A stretch of DNA of 64,000 nt from Streptococcus mitis. GTDB lineage: Bacteria > Bacillota > Bacilli > Lactobacillales > Streptococcaceae. The notes beneath the pieces were generated by a model, which ran no database searches, was not told the DNA's origin, and worked only from the letters and a program-made list of their open reading frames with translations. The translations under genes were made by a program, and so were the position numbers. The stretch is from the NCBI RefSeq assembly GCF_002096845.1, contig NZ_NCVK01000018.1:1-64000 (forward strand), given 5' to 3'. Of the stretch, positions 1-7,527 are shown piece by piece (the stretch's first letter is position 1; each line of letters starts with the position of its first letter).

Positions 1-559
1 CGACCGAATCGAAAATATTCAAGAAAGATAAAGGCCCAATCGGTAGTTGATTTCATCTATAGAGTAACATAAATCTCAAAAAATAGGGTGAAAAACCTTT
101 ATTTGTCATGCAAAAAATAGAAGATACGATAGAGAATCACTTTGATGATCTCAATCACACCTCCTATTCAAGTGGTTAGATCACTAACTTAATGACATTG
201 GGTGATAGACTCGTCCTTTTTTAAGCTATCTATGGTATAATAGGAGTTAGATTTACTAATTGGAGTAAGAAAGATTTTATGATTAAACTAGTAGCAACAG
301 AAATCGGAATAAGGAAATTGATACAATAGAATATAAAGAAAGCATTGGAAAAAGTTGTTTTAAGGATTTTTACTGTCTATAGATAGAAGGAAATGGGTAT
401 CAGAAATACTTTGATTCTATGGACACACCCTTGATTTGTTAAACGTTAAATTGTATGTTTCCAAAGTCAATCATCTTTAGACAGTATAAACGTATGTTAT
501 AAAATGCTATAATCATTCATAATATTTAATTTTAAATTACTGTATGCGAGGAATGGAAT
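1..559. other. Gene-free left end, decayed sequence
   Basis: I see no intact gene here. A promoter-like extended -10 (TGG-TATAAT, 236-241) is followed by a short ATG frame at 279 that stops after 16 codons. A different frame from about 314 to 430 stays readable with one internal stop, which suggests a small decayed gene that I cannot identify. A second extended -10 (TGC-TATAAT, 508-513) is the likely promoter for the gene at 560. No clear repeat boundary or insertion-sequence end is visible. Confidence 0.4.
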
Positions 560-1324
560 ATGCCAAAATCATTTGATGAATTTTACTTTTACACTGCGGA
601 TAAGAAAGAAGATATTCAGATTTTAAATGATTATTTTGTAAAATATAAAAATCTAGGAATTTATCAAGATAATATGTTCTGCCCAGAGTGTAGACAAGCA
701 GAGTTATCTTACGTCCCTAAGACTTCACAAAGGAGAGCACATTTAAAAAGAAAGACTAGTTCTAAACACACTAATTGGTGCTCTTATCAATTTGATTATG
801 CTAGCAAAGAGTATATAGAGGAATATTTTAAAAATCTTCGTGATGACCAAATTAAAGATAAGCTTGATGCCATGATGAGAAGTCTTTTTTTAAAAAAAGA
901 ATATTTGCCTCAAACACCGATAGCTCTAGGAGATTCTAATGATGAAAATCCTGTAGTTCTGACAAGAATGGTTGAAAGACAAGTACATCATAAATCTTTA
1001 AGAAGAAAAAGTTTTGAAAAATGGCTAGATAAAGAACTTGAAGATGAACTTCATCTTTTCTATGGTAAAGTACGTTTAAGCATTTCAGAATGGCATAATG
1101 AACAAGGATATACTCTTTATTTTTTGAATATTTTTTGTAAGGACTCGAATAGGGAATGGAAAAAGAAAGCAAGCATATACCTCGGTAATAAAGTCTTGCT
1201 TAAAGTTGAAGAAGATGCAGATTATTATTTAGTTGCAATAGGCTATTTAGATTTTTCAAAAGGATTCCCTCCAAAACTGAAGTTGGCTAGTAGACAAGCT
1301 CTATCTATTGAGAAAGTTGTATGA
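560..1324 (+). CDS. Unrecognised protein with N-terminal zinc-finger-like cluster
   Basis: The 254-residue product is not one I recognise. Near residues 41-75 it has CPEC followed by an AHLKR stretch, a further His and a Cys (pattern CxxC...H...H...C). This resembles the small zinc-binding motif at the start of CoiA-like and related nucleic-acid-linked proteins, but the rest of the protein does not show a clear nuclease signature, so the link is inference. The body is highly charged and there is no signal peptide or membrane segment. A good Shine-Dalgarno (GAGGA, 548-552) precedes the ATG, and an extended -10 lies at 508-513. The next gene starts 16 bp after the stop, so the two are probably co-transcribed. 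Confidence 0.6.
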   Translation: MPKSFDEFYFYTADKKEDIQILNDYFVKYKNLGIYQDNMFCPECRQAELSYVPKTSQRRAHLKRKTSSKHTNWCSYQFDYASKEYIEEYFKNLRDDQIKDKLDAMMRSLFLKKEYLPQTPIALGDSNDENPVVLTRMVERQVHHKSLRRKSFEKWLDKELEDELHLFYGKVRLSISEWHNEQGYTLYFLNIFCKDSNREWKKKASIYLGNKVLLKVEEDADYYLVAIGYLDFSKGFPPKLKLASRQALSIEKVV

Positions 1325-1340
1325 TAAGCAGAGGTGTAAA

Positions 1341-1967
1341 ATGGCTTGGTTCGAATATTTAACTGATAGTTTAAAGAGAATTTTCTTAAAAAAGTCTATA
1401 TCTGATTTTGAAAACGAAACAGAGAATGGAGAGGAAGGATATGATTCTAGATTTAATGATTCTACTTCAGAAGAACGAGGGATCAAGATTAAAACGTATT
1501 ATGAAAATTGGGATAACCAGACATTTGAATCTCTATTACAAGAGCATGGCTGTGTAGAATTAAAATTGCTGATTAATAATAATGAAATTTCTGAGAGTTT
1601 TAGTTTTTGTAATATTGGTATAAACTATAGTATTACCAAAACTGCAGATTTTAATTTCAGGTATAGAAGTATTAGTGTGCTACCTAAGTATAGAGAAAGA
1701 GGTGTATGTAGCTACTTGCTATTAAAATCAATTATTGTAGTTTTAGAAACACTAGAAAACAAAAATGTAGAATTTTCTTTAGTAAATACAGTGAAAATTG
1801 AAGACAGATTTTCAATTTACGATTCTATTTTAACGGAAAAAATACCAAGTGAAAATAGGCAATATAGAGTATTCTTAGCTGAAAATAGAGATACTGATTT
1901 AGCACAGTTAAGGGAAATGTACAACAGCAAACTAGAAAAAATAACTGCTAATTTAAAATTTGCTTAG
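1341..1967 (+). CDS. Unrecognised protein with GNAT-like acetyl-CoA motif
   Basis: The product has 208 residues. The start chosen is the ATG at 1341, preceded by GAGGTG with correct spacing; a TTG at 1308 in the same frame overlaps the upstream gene and lacks such a site. In the second half, the stretch SVLPKYRERGVCSYLLLKSI has the shape of the GNAT acetyltransferase core (a V-x-P-x-Y-R-x-x-G-v pattern then a helix). An N-acetyltransferase-like fold is therefore plausible, although no substrate can be named and the N-terminal half is unlike typical GNATs. No membrane segment is present. It most likely forms a two-gene transcription unit with the zinc-finger-like gene upstream. Confidence 0.55.
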   Translation: MAWFEYLTDSLKRIFLKKSISDFENETENGEEGYDSRFNDSTSEERGIKIKTYYENWDNQTFESLLQEHGCVELKLLINNNEISESFSFCNIGINYSITKTADFNFRYRSISVLPKYRERGVCSYLLLKSIIVVLETLENKNVEFSLVNTVKIEDRFSIYDSILTEKIPSENRQYRVFLAENRDTDLAQLREMYNSKLEKITANLKFA

Positions 1968-2085
1968 TATGAAAGTATCGATCTAGTCATCATTTAATCA
2001 ATATTTCATCTGGAAGAAATTATTTAGTTCACATAAAGTGTGTTGTTCTGCTTGAAAAATTGAGAGACTTTGAAACAATAAAACA

Positions 2086-2094
2086 TGCTATAAT
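2086..2094 (+). promoter_or_regulatory. Extended -10 promoter of the two-component operon
   Basis: TGC-TATAAT (hexamer 2089-2094) lies 22 bp before the chosen start at 2117, giving a leader of about 16 nt that contains the Shine-Dalgarno AGAAAGG. No good -35 is seen at 16-18 bp. The position rules out the longer reading frame starting at 2060. Confidence 0.6.
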
Positions 2095-2116
2095 AGTTGC
2101 AGAAAGGTTGGTATTT

Positions 2117-2818
2117 ATGGCTAGGATATTGGTTATTGAAGACAATAGTGACATTCAAGAGATTTTGCGAACACTTCTTACTGAGGAGCATGAGGTGGTT
2201 CAAGCCTTTTCTGGTACAGAAGGAATCATGCTTTTTGATCAAGGTGGGATTGAGCTCATTTTGCTAGATATCATGCTTCCTGGGAAAAATGGGGAGCAGG
2301 TTTTAAAAGCCATCAGGGAACAAAGTCAAACTCCAGTCATTATGCTAACAGCTTTGAGCGATAAGAAGTTAATCAGTCAATACCTTTTAGACGGTGCCAA
2401 TGATTACATAGTCAAGCCTTTTGATTTGGACGAAGTCTTTGCTAGGGTTACTGTTCAATTACGTCAAAGCGTAGAAAAGCAATCTCTGGAGATAGGAAAA
2501 ACTGAAAATCTGCCACAAAACTTGAAAAATATCCAGTTTGATGCAGAAAGTTTTGAAATCAAAAATAGCCAGGAAACGATTCGCCTTGCAAAGAAAGAAT
2601 GCTTGATTCTCCAAACTCTCCTTAAACACCCTAAGAAAATTTTCACCAAGGAAGAACTTTATGAATTGGTCTGGGAGGAGAACTACCTACCTGGAGATAA
2701 TACCCTCAATACGCATTTGAGTAATCTTCGTAAAAAATTAAATCAGCTTGACCCAAATCAAGAATATATTGAAACCATCTGGGGAGTTGGGGTAAGATTA
2801 AAAGGAGACAAGCAATGA
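2117..2818 (+). CDS. OmpR/PhoB-family response regulator
   Basis: The product has 233 residues. The receiver domain (about 1-115) has the acidic pair E8-D9, phospho-acceptor D51 (LLDIMLPG), the conserved T in MLTALSD and the lysine in VKPFD. The C-terminal winged-helix domain (about 135-230) has the typical LTPKE-like start (RLAKKECLILQTL) and ends with TIWGVGVRLKG. The start at 2117 is supported by AGAAAGG and by the -10 at 2089-2094. The stop overlaps the kinase start (ATGA), so the pair is translationally coupled. The convergent ABC transporter downstream suggests the system controls or senses through a transporter, as in peptide-antibiotic resistance modules; this is inference. I cannot assign it to a named pneumococcal two-component system. 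Confidence 0.9.
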   Translation: MARILVIEDNSDIQEILRTLLTEEHEVVQAFSGTEGIMLFDQGGIELILLDIMLPGKNGEQVLKAIREQSQTPVIMLTALSDKKLISQYLLDGANDYIVKPFDLDEVFARVTVQLRQSVEKQSLEIGKTENLPQNLKNIQFDAESFEIKNSQETIRLAKKECLILQTLLKHPKKIFTKEELYELVWEENYLPGDNTLNTHLSNLRKKLNQLDPNQEYIETIWGVGVRLKGDKQ

Positions 2819-3693
2819 CCTACATGATAATCTTTATCCTACTGGTACTCCTAATTATTTTATCGATTGCATTGATTCGCTACCATCTAGCACTTAAAAA
2901 CTTGAGTCAACAAATCGAAGACAAGATTCTCACAGGTAGTATGAAAAGAGTCGGAGTCAGCATTTTTTCCAAACATTTTTTACATCTCTACCAGCAGATT
3001 GAGAATCTATTTCAGGAAGTAGAACAATCTCGGTTGGTGATGAAAAGGGAAAAGCAGACTCTGGATATGGCCATCAGCAATATCGCCCATGATATTCGGA
3101 CCCCTCTGACTATCGCTTCAGGCTACACCCAACAATTGATAAAGTCTCCTGAAGACAAAGTAGAAACCTTACAAAAAATAGCCCAGCATCTTGATTTAGT
3201 TTCCAAACGTTTGGAGGCACTCCTAGAATATCGTCGGTTGATGGAAGGAGCTGTCAAACCGAAACTGGAAGAAGTGGACCTTTCAGCTTTTATCACCAAG
3301 AAGACTCTTGCTTATTATGATGTTTTTCAGGCGGCAAATATCATGCTTGATTTTAAGGTTGAAACTGGTCTGAAAATGAGGACTGATGAAGACTTGCTGG
3401 ATCGAATTTTACAAAATTTGCTTGGGAATGTCCTCAAACATGGCAAGGAAGAAGCGCGTCTATCTTTGAGAAAGGAAAAGGAACAATTTGTCTTAGAGAT
3501 TGCAAACCTTGTCAAACAGCCCATCAAAAAAATAGAAAATCTCAGCAACCGTTTTTATTCTGAAAATCTATCTGATACGGAAGAATCCTCTGGTTTAGGA
3601 CTTTATATCACTGAGGAATTATGTCATCTTCTCAGTGCAGAGATGAAACTAAGCACAGATGGGCAATGGTTGTCGGTTTTTATTTACTTTTAA
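2815..3693 (+). CDS. Sensor histidine kinase, short N-terminal sensor
   Basis: The product has 292 residues and is a partner of the response regulator. One hydrophobic segment occupies residues 4-23, followed by a linker/coiled coil (about 25-80). The dimerisation/phosphotransfer helix carries the H-box NIAHDIRTPLT with H92. The ATPase domain has an N-box (ILQNLLGNVLKHG) and a G-box (SSGLGLYI) near the C-terminus. There is essentially no extracellular domain, so it cannot bind an external ligand in the usual way. Kinases of this shape often depend on a transporter or sense at the membrane, as known for small kinases of antimicrobial-peptide modules. It overlaps the regulator by 4 bp and ends at a bidirectional terminator. 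Confidence 0.88.
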   Translation: MTYMIIFILLVLLIILSIALIRYHLALKNLSQQIEDKILTGSMKRVGVSIFSKHFLHLYQQIENLFQEVEQSRLVMKREKQTLDMAISNIAHDIRTPLTIASGYTQQLIKSPEDKVETLQKIAQHLDLVSKRLEALLEYRRLMEGAVKPKLEEVDLSAFITKKTLAYYDVFQAANIMLDFKVETGLKMRTDEDLLDRILQNLLGNVLKHGKEEARLSLRKEKEQFVLEIANLVKQPIKKIENLSNRFYSENLSDTEESSGLGLYITEELCHLLSAEMKLSTDGQWLSVFIYF

Positions 3694-3703
3694 CAAAAAG
3701 AAA

Positions 3704-3735
3704 CCTCCTCTGTAGGCTAGAGGAGGTCATTTTTT
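3704..3735. terminator. Bidirectional terminator between kinase and ABC permease genes
   Basis: Perfect 8-bp stem CCTCCTCT / AGAGGAGG (3704-3711 with 3719-3726) with a 7-nt loop, followed on the plus strand by TCATTTTTT. The left side has an A-rich tract that gives a U-rich tail on the minus strand. It separates two convergent units. Confidence 0.85.
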
Positions 3736-4486
3736 ATAAACTTTTCTTTTTGAAAACTGCCAGTCCACTTAGATTAAAGATTACAATAACAGCTAGGCTA
3801 ACTATAAGTGTGTAGAGAATTGACTCACTATTAGCAGTCATAGCATAGAAAAACTGCAATGATAAATATGGCAAAATTTTGATATTTGGAAAAATGATCA
3901 TTGGCATAGAAAGTGAGATAGAGCTGACCAAATATCCAATAAATACTGCAAGATAAGAATGACTAACATAGAGGATGAAGGAAACAATGGAAAGCCAAGC
4001 TAGAAGGCAAAGAAATTGAAGGAAAATGGTTACCAGTAGATTGCCAACAAAGCCATCAGGCATAGCTCCAAATCCATTTAAGATCGTTGCTGGAATAAAG
4101 GCAATCACAAGGCTGATGATAACTTGCAAGAGTGCAATACAAGTCAATACAAAGGCTTTGGCAAGGAAAAACTCGGTACGAGAAACACCCACTGTTAAAT
4201 TATTTTTATAGAGTTTGCCGATTAAATCAACTCCAAGAACGAGGCAGGCTAGAACTATGCAGAGAAAAACGAGGTTTGAACCTTGACTAGATGCGTTAAT
4301 CAGGGCTTGTACACCGTCCCAGCCATGGGTTGGAATTTCTGGTTCTTCTGTCTGGATTGCCATCAGATGGCCAGTAGCCCCAAAAATAGCCCCCATTAAC
4401 ATGAGTACAAAGAGAATGAATTCTGTAATCCAAAAACCTTTGGAACGGAAAAGACGGTAAAAGTCTGCTTGAATGGTATGTATCAT
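3734..4486 (-). CDS. ABC-2 type transporter permease (lantibiotic-immunity-like)
   Basis: The 250-residue membrane protein has about six hydrophobic segments (around residues 17-40, 70-90, 110-135, 150-175, 180-205 and 220-242). The amphipathic N-terminus (IQADFYRLFRSKGFW) is typical of ABC-2 permeases that pair with a single ATPase in bacitracin/lantibiotic export or immunity systems. The gene follows the ATPase gene by 10 bp and shares its operon. Substrate is unknown; no peptide or modification gene lies nearby, so immunity or self-protection is inference from family and context. Confidence 0.8.
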   Translation of the reverse strand: MIHTIQADFYRLFRSKGFWITEFILFVLMLMGAIFGATGHLMAIQTEEPEIPTHGWDGVQALINASSQGSNLVFLCIVLACLVLGVDLIGKLYKNNLTVGVSRTEFFLAKAFVLTCIALLQVIISLVIAFIPATILNGFGAMPDGFVGNLLVTIFLQFLCLLAWLSIVSFILYVSHSYLAVFIGYLVSSISLSMPMIIFPNIKILPYLSLQFFYAMTANSESILYTLIVSLAVIVIFNLSGLAVFKKKSL

Positions 4487-4496
4487 GATTTTCCTC

Positions 4497-5405
4497 CTAT
4501 TGGACCAATTGAGTGAAGTATTCTTCTAGGTTTTGACGGGCATAGTAAATCTCATCAATGTCAACATCTGCCAAGGTTAATTCTTTGAGAATCTGTTTGA
4601 CATCTTGTTCCTGACCAAAGATATGGATTTCATTTTCTGGATTAACAACCTTGAACTGGAGCTGGATTTGTTCTTTCAATACTTGACAAGCTTTCTCTTG
4701 ATCAGCTGTCTTAAGGACAATATAATCCTCACTTAGTGTTTCAAATTCAGCTTTGCTGATTTCACGGATAATCTTGCCTTGATCTAAAATACCAAAACGA
4801 TTAGCTACGAGGTAGAGTTCTGACAAGATATGGCTAGAGATGAGAATGGTGATCCCTTTCTCTTGATTGAGCCGTTGAATCATCAGACGAAATTCTTTGA
4901 TACCGATTGGGTCGAGACCGTTGATAGGTTCATCTAATATCAGGAAGTCTGGTTTAGATAGAAGGGCAATGGCGATACCAAGTCTTTGTTTCATTCCTAG
5001 CGAGAAATTACGAAAGATTTTCTTACCTGTATCTGCCAAACCTACATAGTTCAGGGTTTCTCGAATGACTTGATCAGCATTTGGAATATGGCGAATCATA
5101 CAGTAATATTTCAGGTTTTGATAGGCTGTTAAGTGATTATGAGCTACAGGTGATTCGATAACTGAACCTACTCGAGATAGAGACTTGCTCCATTCATTTT
5201 CCGAATGGCTAGAGAAGAGGGAAACTGTTCCTTTATCCGCAAAGAGTAGTTGCGTAATGATTTTTATCAAAGTGGTCTTCCCAGCTCCGTTCTTCCCGAT
5301 AAGCCCATAAATATCTCCCTCTCTTATCGTTAGATGAAGATCCTGAAGGATAGCTTGTTTGTCGAAGTTTTTGGACAATCCATGAATGTCAAGTACTGTT
5401 TTCAT
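4497..5405 (-). CDS. ABC transporter ATP-binding protein (bacitracin/lantibiotic type)
   Basis: The 302-residue nucleotide-binding subunit has Walker A GLIGKNGAGKTTL (about 32-44), ABC signature FSLGMKQRLGIA, Walker B FLILDEPINGLDP and an H-loop SSHIL. A C-terminal extension of about 80 residues is usual in drug- and peptide-exporter ATPases. The start is the ATG at 5405, preceded by GGAGAAAATC; an in-frame upstream codon at 5459 lacks a ribosome site and would run through the promoter. It pairs with the downstream permease. Direct repeats upstream (5474-5493) look like a binding site for an OmpR-type regulator such as the one at 2117. Confidence 0.9.
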   Translation of the reverse strand: MKTVLDIHGLSKNFDKQAILQDLHLTIREGDIYGLIGKNGAGKTTLIKIITQLLFADKGTVSLFSSHSENEWSKSLSRVGSVIESPVAHNHLTAYQNLKYYCMIRHIPNADQVIRETLNYVGLADTGKKIFRNFSLGMKQRLGIAIALLSKPDFLILDEPINGLDPIGIKEFRLMIQRLNQEKGITILISSHILSELYLVANRFGILDQGKIIREISKAEFETLSEDYIVLKTADQEKACQVLKEQIQLQFKVVNPENEIHIFGQEQDVKQILKELTLADVDIDEIYYARQNLEEYFTQLVQ

Positions 5406-5438
5406 GATTTTCTCCTTTTGATTTATTTTTCTAACTTT

Positions 5439-5502
5439 AGTATAAGCTATAGAAATCAAAGAAAGCTCAAGGATTTCTAAAGAGTTTCTAAAGTTTTAGA
5501 AA
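5439..5502 (-). promoter_or_regulatory. ABC operon promoter with candidate response-regulator operator
   Basis: On the minus strand a -10-like TATACT lies at 5444-5439, 33 bp before the ATG. Upstream of it, two exact copies of TTTCTAAAG (plus-strand 5474-5482 and 5485-5493) are spaced 11 bp apart, and the second is followed immediately by an inverted copy (to 5502). Tandem direct repeats one helical turn apart are the usual binding pattern of OmpR-family regulators. Confidence 0.5.
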
Positions 5503-5518
5503 TTCTTAAATATCAAAA

Positions 5519-5545
5519 CCCAGTTGACATGAACTGGGCTTTTTT
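5519..5545. terminator. Terminator downstream of HAD phosphatase gene
   Basis: Stem CCCAGTT / AACTGGG (5519-5525 with 5532-5538), 6-nt loop. The U-run is strong on the plus strand (TTTTTT, 5540-5545) and short on the minus strand (TTTT), where it would end the gene at 5547. Confidence 0.65.
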
Positions 5546-5546
5546 A

Positions 5547-6356
5547 CTATAAAATATACTTCTCAATCGCACGCGCGACGCCGTCTTCTTCGTTACTGGC
5601 TGTGACGTCGTTAGCAAGGGATTTGACATGGTCGCTGGCATTTCCCATAGCAATACCAAGACCTGCAAGCTGGAGCATTTCGATATCGTTATTAGCATCG
5701 CCCATGGCCATGATTTCTGAGGAATCAATCTTCAAAATATCTGCTAGTCGAGAAAGAGCGGTAGCCTTTGTCGTTCCAAGTGGCATGGCTTCATAAATGA
5801 CAGGTTGCGAACGAACACCGCTAAATCGTTGACAGAGTTCCTCAGCAAAACGCTCTTCAAAATCGTCAGTTTGACTCTCTGTTCCTAAAAACATACCTTG
5901 GAACATGCGATACTTACCACTAGTGGCTTCCTCAAGAGAAATTTCAGTCAGGTCTGAAAAGACTAGTTTAGCATCATTTTGAATGATTTCATTCGGCTTA
6001 CCACCGAGGACAAAATAATGCTCCTCATCAAAAAGAGTCAACTGAACATCACTTTTTTCAGCTAGGTCATAGAGGTATTCGATGTCTGCTGGACTCAGTT
6101 CTTGCCAGTCAACTAGCCCCCAGTCACTAGTCTGGTGAGTTGAACAACCGTTGTTAACAATGACATACTCATTCTGGAGGTCAAGCCCCAGTTTTTTGTA
6201 GTAGGGGAGGACACCGAAAAGCGGGCGCCCCGTACAGAGAACCAGTTTGACACCTTTTTCAATAGCTTGATGAATAGCAGTAATGTGAGCTTGTGGGATT
6301 TCCTTGGCTTCATTGAGGAGGGTTCCGTCCATATCCAAGGCTAGTAGTTTAATCAT
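5547..6356 (-). CDS. Cof-type HAD-IIB sugar-phosphatase-like hydrolase
   Basis: The product has 269 residues, typical for the Cof/YidA group of haloacid-dehalogenase phosphatases. Motif I is DMDGTLLNE at residues 8-16 (nucleophile D8), motif II is the T in LCTGRP, the lysine is in the TKATALSRL region, and motif IV is GDANNDIEML. The long insert between motifs is the C2B cap that defines substrate; family members dephosphorylate sugar phosphates, flavin or pyridoxal phosphates, and the exact substrate cannot be read from sequence. The start at 6356 has AAGAAGGAAG upstream and an extended -10 (TGC-TATAAT, minus strand, hexamer 6390-6385). It appears monocistronic. Confidence 0.88.
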   Translation of the reverse strand: MIKLLALDMDGTLLNEAKEIPQAHITAIHQAIEKGVKLVLCTGRPLFGVLPYYKKLGLDLQNEYVIVNNGCSTHQTSDWGLVDWQELSPADIEYLYDLAEKSDVQLTLFDEEHYFVLGGKPNEIIQNDAKLVFSDLTEISLEEATSGKYRMFQGMFLGTESQTDDFEERFAEELCQRFSGVRSQPVIYEAMPLGTTKATALSRLADILKIDSSEIMAMGDANNDIEMLQLAGLGIAMGNASDHVKSLANDVTASNEEDGVARAIEKYIL

Positions 6357-6523
6357 AAGACTTCCTTCTTTTTCTTTTGGTATTATTATAGCATATTTTG
6401 GAGAAGAAAATGATAGAAAGCTTGTGGCTAATTGATTTTACAGTTTAGGATGTTTGGAGAACGTTTATTAGAAAAGGTTACACGTTATTCAATTAAGTAG
6501 ATAATTATATTTGGCAAGTTGGT

Positions 6524-6578
6524 CAAAAAAACAGAGGATTTAAGATGAAAAATGTGTTATTCATCTTAAATCCTCTGT
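6524..6578 (-). terminator. Strong terminator with an 18-bp perfect stem
   Basis: Arms 6531-6548 and 6561-6578 are perfectly complementary over 18 bp with a 12-nt loop. On the minus strand the stem is followed by seven T residues, so it terminates the small gene at 6626-6913. The stem is unusually long and AT-rich. Confidence 0.85.
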
Positions 6579-6625
6579 TCTCCTTAATTTTTTATAAATC
6601 AACTTGATTAGACGTAGGGTATGAT

Positions 6626-6913
6626 TTATCTTCTAAATTTGCGTTTGATAATAGAGCGTTGGACTTTTAAAACAAGTAAGCTAAATCCGATTGCTGCGAC
6701 AAATGCAAGAGCAGTTGATAATTTTAATGCTAAAAAGATAAAACTAAAGATAGCAATACAGATACAAAAAACAGCAATATTAACAAAAAATAGGATTTCC
6801 TTGAGATTGGCATCAGATTGTGCTTCAGGTGTATAATCTTGATAGCGAGGAATCTGATGATTTAATTCTTCTTGATAGTCTACCTCATAGGATTGTAATT
6901 TTCTTACAGGCAT
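6626..6913 (-). CDS. Small streptococcal membrane protein (DUF3270-like)
   Basis: The product has 95 residues. Residues 1-37 are charged and cytosolic-looking, and two adjacent hydrophobic segments lie at about 42-62 and 65-85, ending in a basic tail (KRKFRR). The N-terminus MPVRKLQSYE matches my recollection of the DUF3270 family found in streptococci; function is unknown. There are two adjacent ATGs (6916 and 6913). The second is better spaced (6 nt) from AGGAG and was chosen. It is a single gene with its own terminator. Confidence 0.7.
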   Translation of the reverse strand: MPVRKLQSYEVDYQEELNHQIPRYQDYTPEAQSDANLKEILFFVNIAVFCICIAIFSFIFLALKLSTALAFVAAIGFSLLVLKVQRSIIKRKFRR

Positions 6914-7004
6914 CATTCTCTCCTTAACTGTACATACCTATTTTATCATTTTTTTATCGGATAATTATTACAGTAAGGTTACAAAAAGAATAAAGTCCCT
7001 TTTC

Positions 7005-7043
7005 ATTTTCAAACTATTGTTCAGGACACAATAGTTTGAAAAT
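7005..7043. repeat. Perfect 16-bp inverted repeat
   Basis: The arm ATTTTCAAACTATTGT (7005-7020) is repeated inverted at 7028-7043 around a 7-nt loop. There is no U-run on either side, so it is not an ordinary terminator. It lies about 90-130 bp upstream of the DUF3270-like gene on the other strand. Confidence 0.7.
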
Positions 7044-7115
7044 AATAGTACGCATAATATTAAGGTTGTTAAACACCTATTGAAAATAGATTAGTAGAAA
7101 TGGAAACAGTACATT

Positions 7116-7222
7116 AATACTCTTCAAAACAAGTTAGCGTCATCTTGTATTAGGTATATGTTACTAATTTGGTCAGTTTTATCTACAATCAAAAAGCTGT
7201 TCTTTGATTTTTATTGAGTATA
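7116..7222. repeat. Degenerate BOX element
   Basis: Starts with a boxA-like AATACTCTTC and ends with a boxC-like end (TTTGATTTTTATTGAGTATA). The middle has mutated remains of the usual BOX sequence (TCAGTTTTATCTAC). It is the same family as the better preserved copy at 38621-38722, but decayed. It sits just upstream of the metK promoter. Confidence 0.65.
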
Positions 7223-7226
7223 TAGA

Positions 7227-7255
7227 CTGCAAATTGCGCTTAAAAATGGTATAAT
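7227..7255 (+). promoter_or_regulatory. metK promoter
   Basis: Extended -10 TGG-TATAAT (hexamer 7250-7255) with a weak -35 CTGCAA (7227-7232) at 17 bp. Transcription would begin near 7262, just before the riboswitch. Confidence 0.6.
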
Positions 7256-7269
7256 GGTAAAGTTATATA

Positions 7270-7521
7270 GTCCCGATAAGATGGTAGGTATTTATCACTA
7301 AGAGTTTTCCTATCAGTACTTTGTAACTCGCAAAGAATGACGGCTCCAAAGTAGTCGCTCGTCATTCTACGGTTGCCGCTATAACGCGGTCACCCTATGC
7401 GCCTTACTAGCTTCAGAAATAAAAAAGTATCGTTTTTATTTCTTTCGCGTCGTAACTCTTAGAAAATGAAAATACCTACTAGTACTTTGTAACTCTATAA
7501 CAATATTTTTTAAGGGGGGAC
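7270..7521 (+). promoter_or_regulatory. SMK (SAM-III) riboswitch in the metK leader, with large internal expansion
   Basis: The outer helix pairs GTCCC (7270-7274) with GGGAC (7517-7521), which includes the metK Shine-Dalgarno GGGGGG (7514-7519). Binding of SAM in this family hides the ribosome site. The conserved core is visible: CCCGATAAGATGG at the 5' side and CTAGTACTTTGTAACTC (7479-7495) at the 3' side. The next helix pairs 7284-7293 with 7470-7479 (10 bp, perfect) and continues with 7298-7306 / 7454-7462 (9 bp, perfect). The remaining 147-nt loop holds further hairpins (for example 9 bp AGAATGACG / CGTCATTCT and 11 bp AGAAATAAAAA / TTTTTATTTCT) and a second copy (19 of 21 identical) of the 3' core at 7309-7329. 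Confidence 0.85.
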
Positions 7522-7527
7522 ATTTTT

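Noticed and set aside
2060..2116. Upstream start for the response regulator
   Set aside because: The promoter -10 (2089-2094) lies inside this extension, so it would not be transcribed; the receiver domain begins at the ATG at 2117.
3734..5405. Lantibiotic production cluster
   Set aside because: Only transporter and two-component genes are found; no precursor peptide, LanB/C/M or leader peptidase gene lies within the window.
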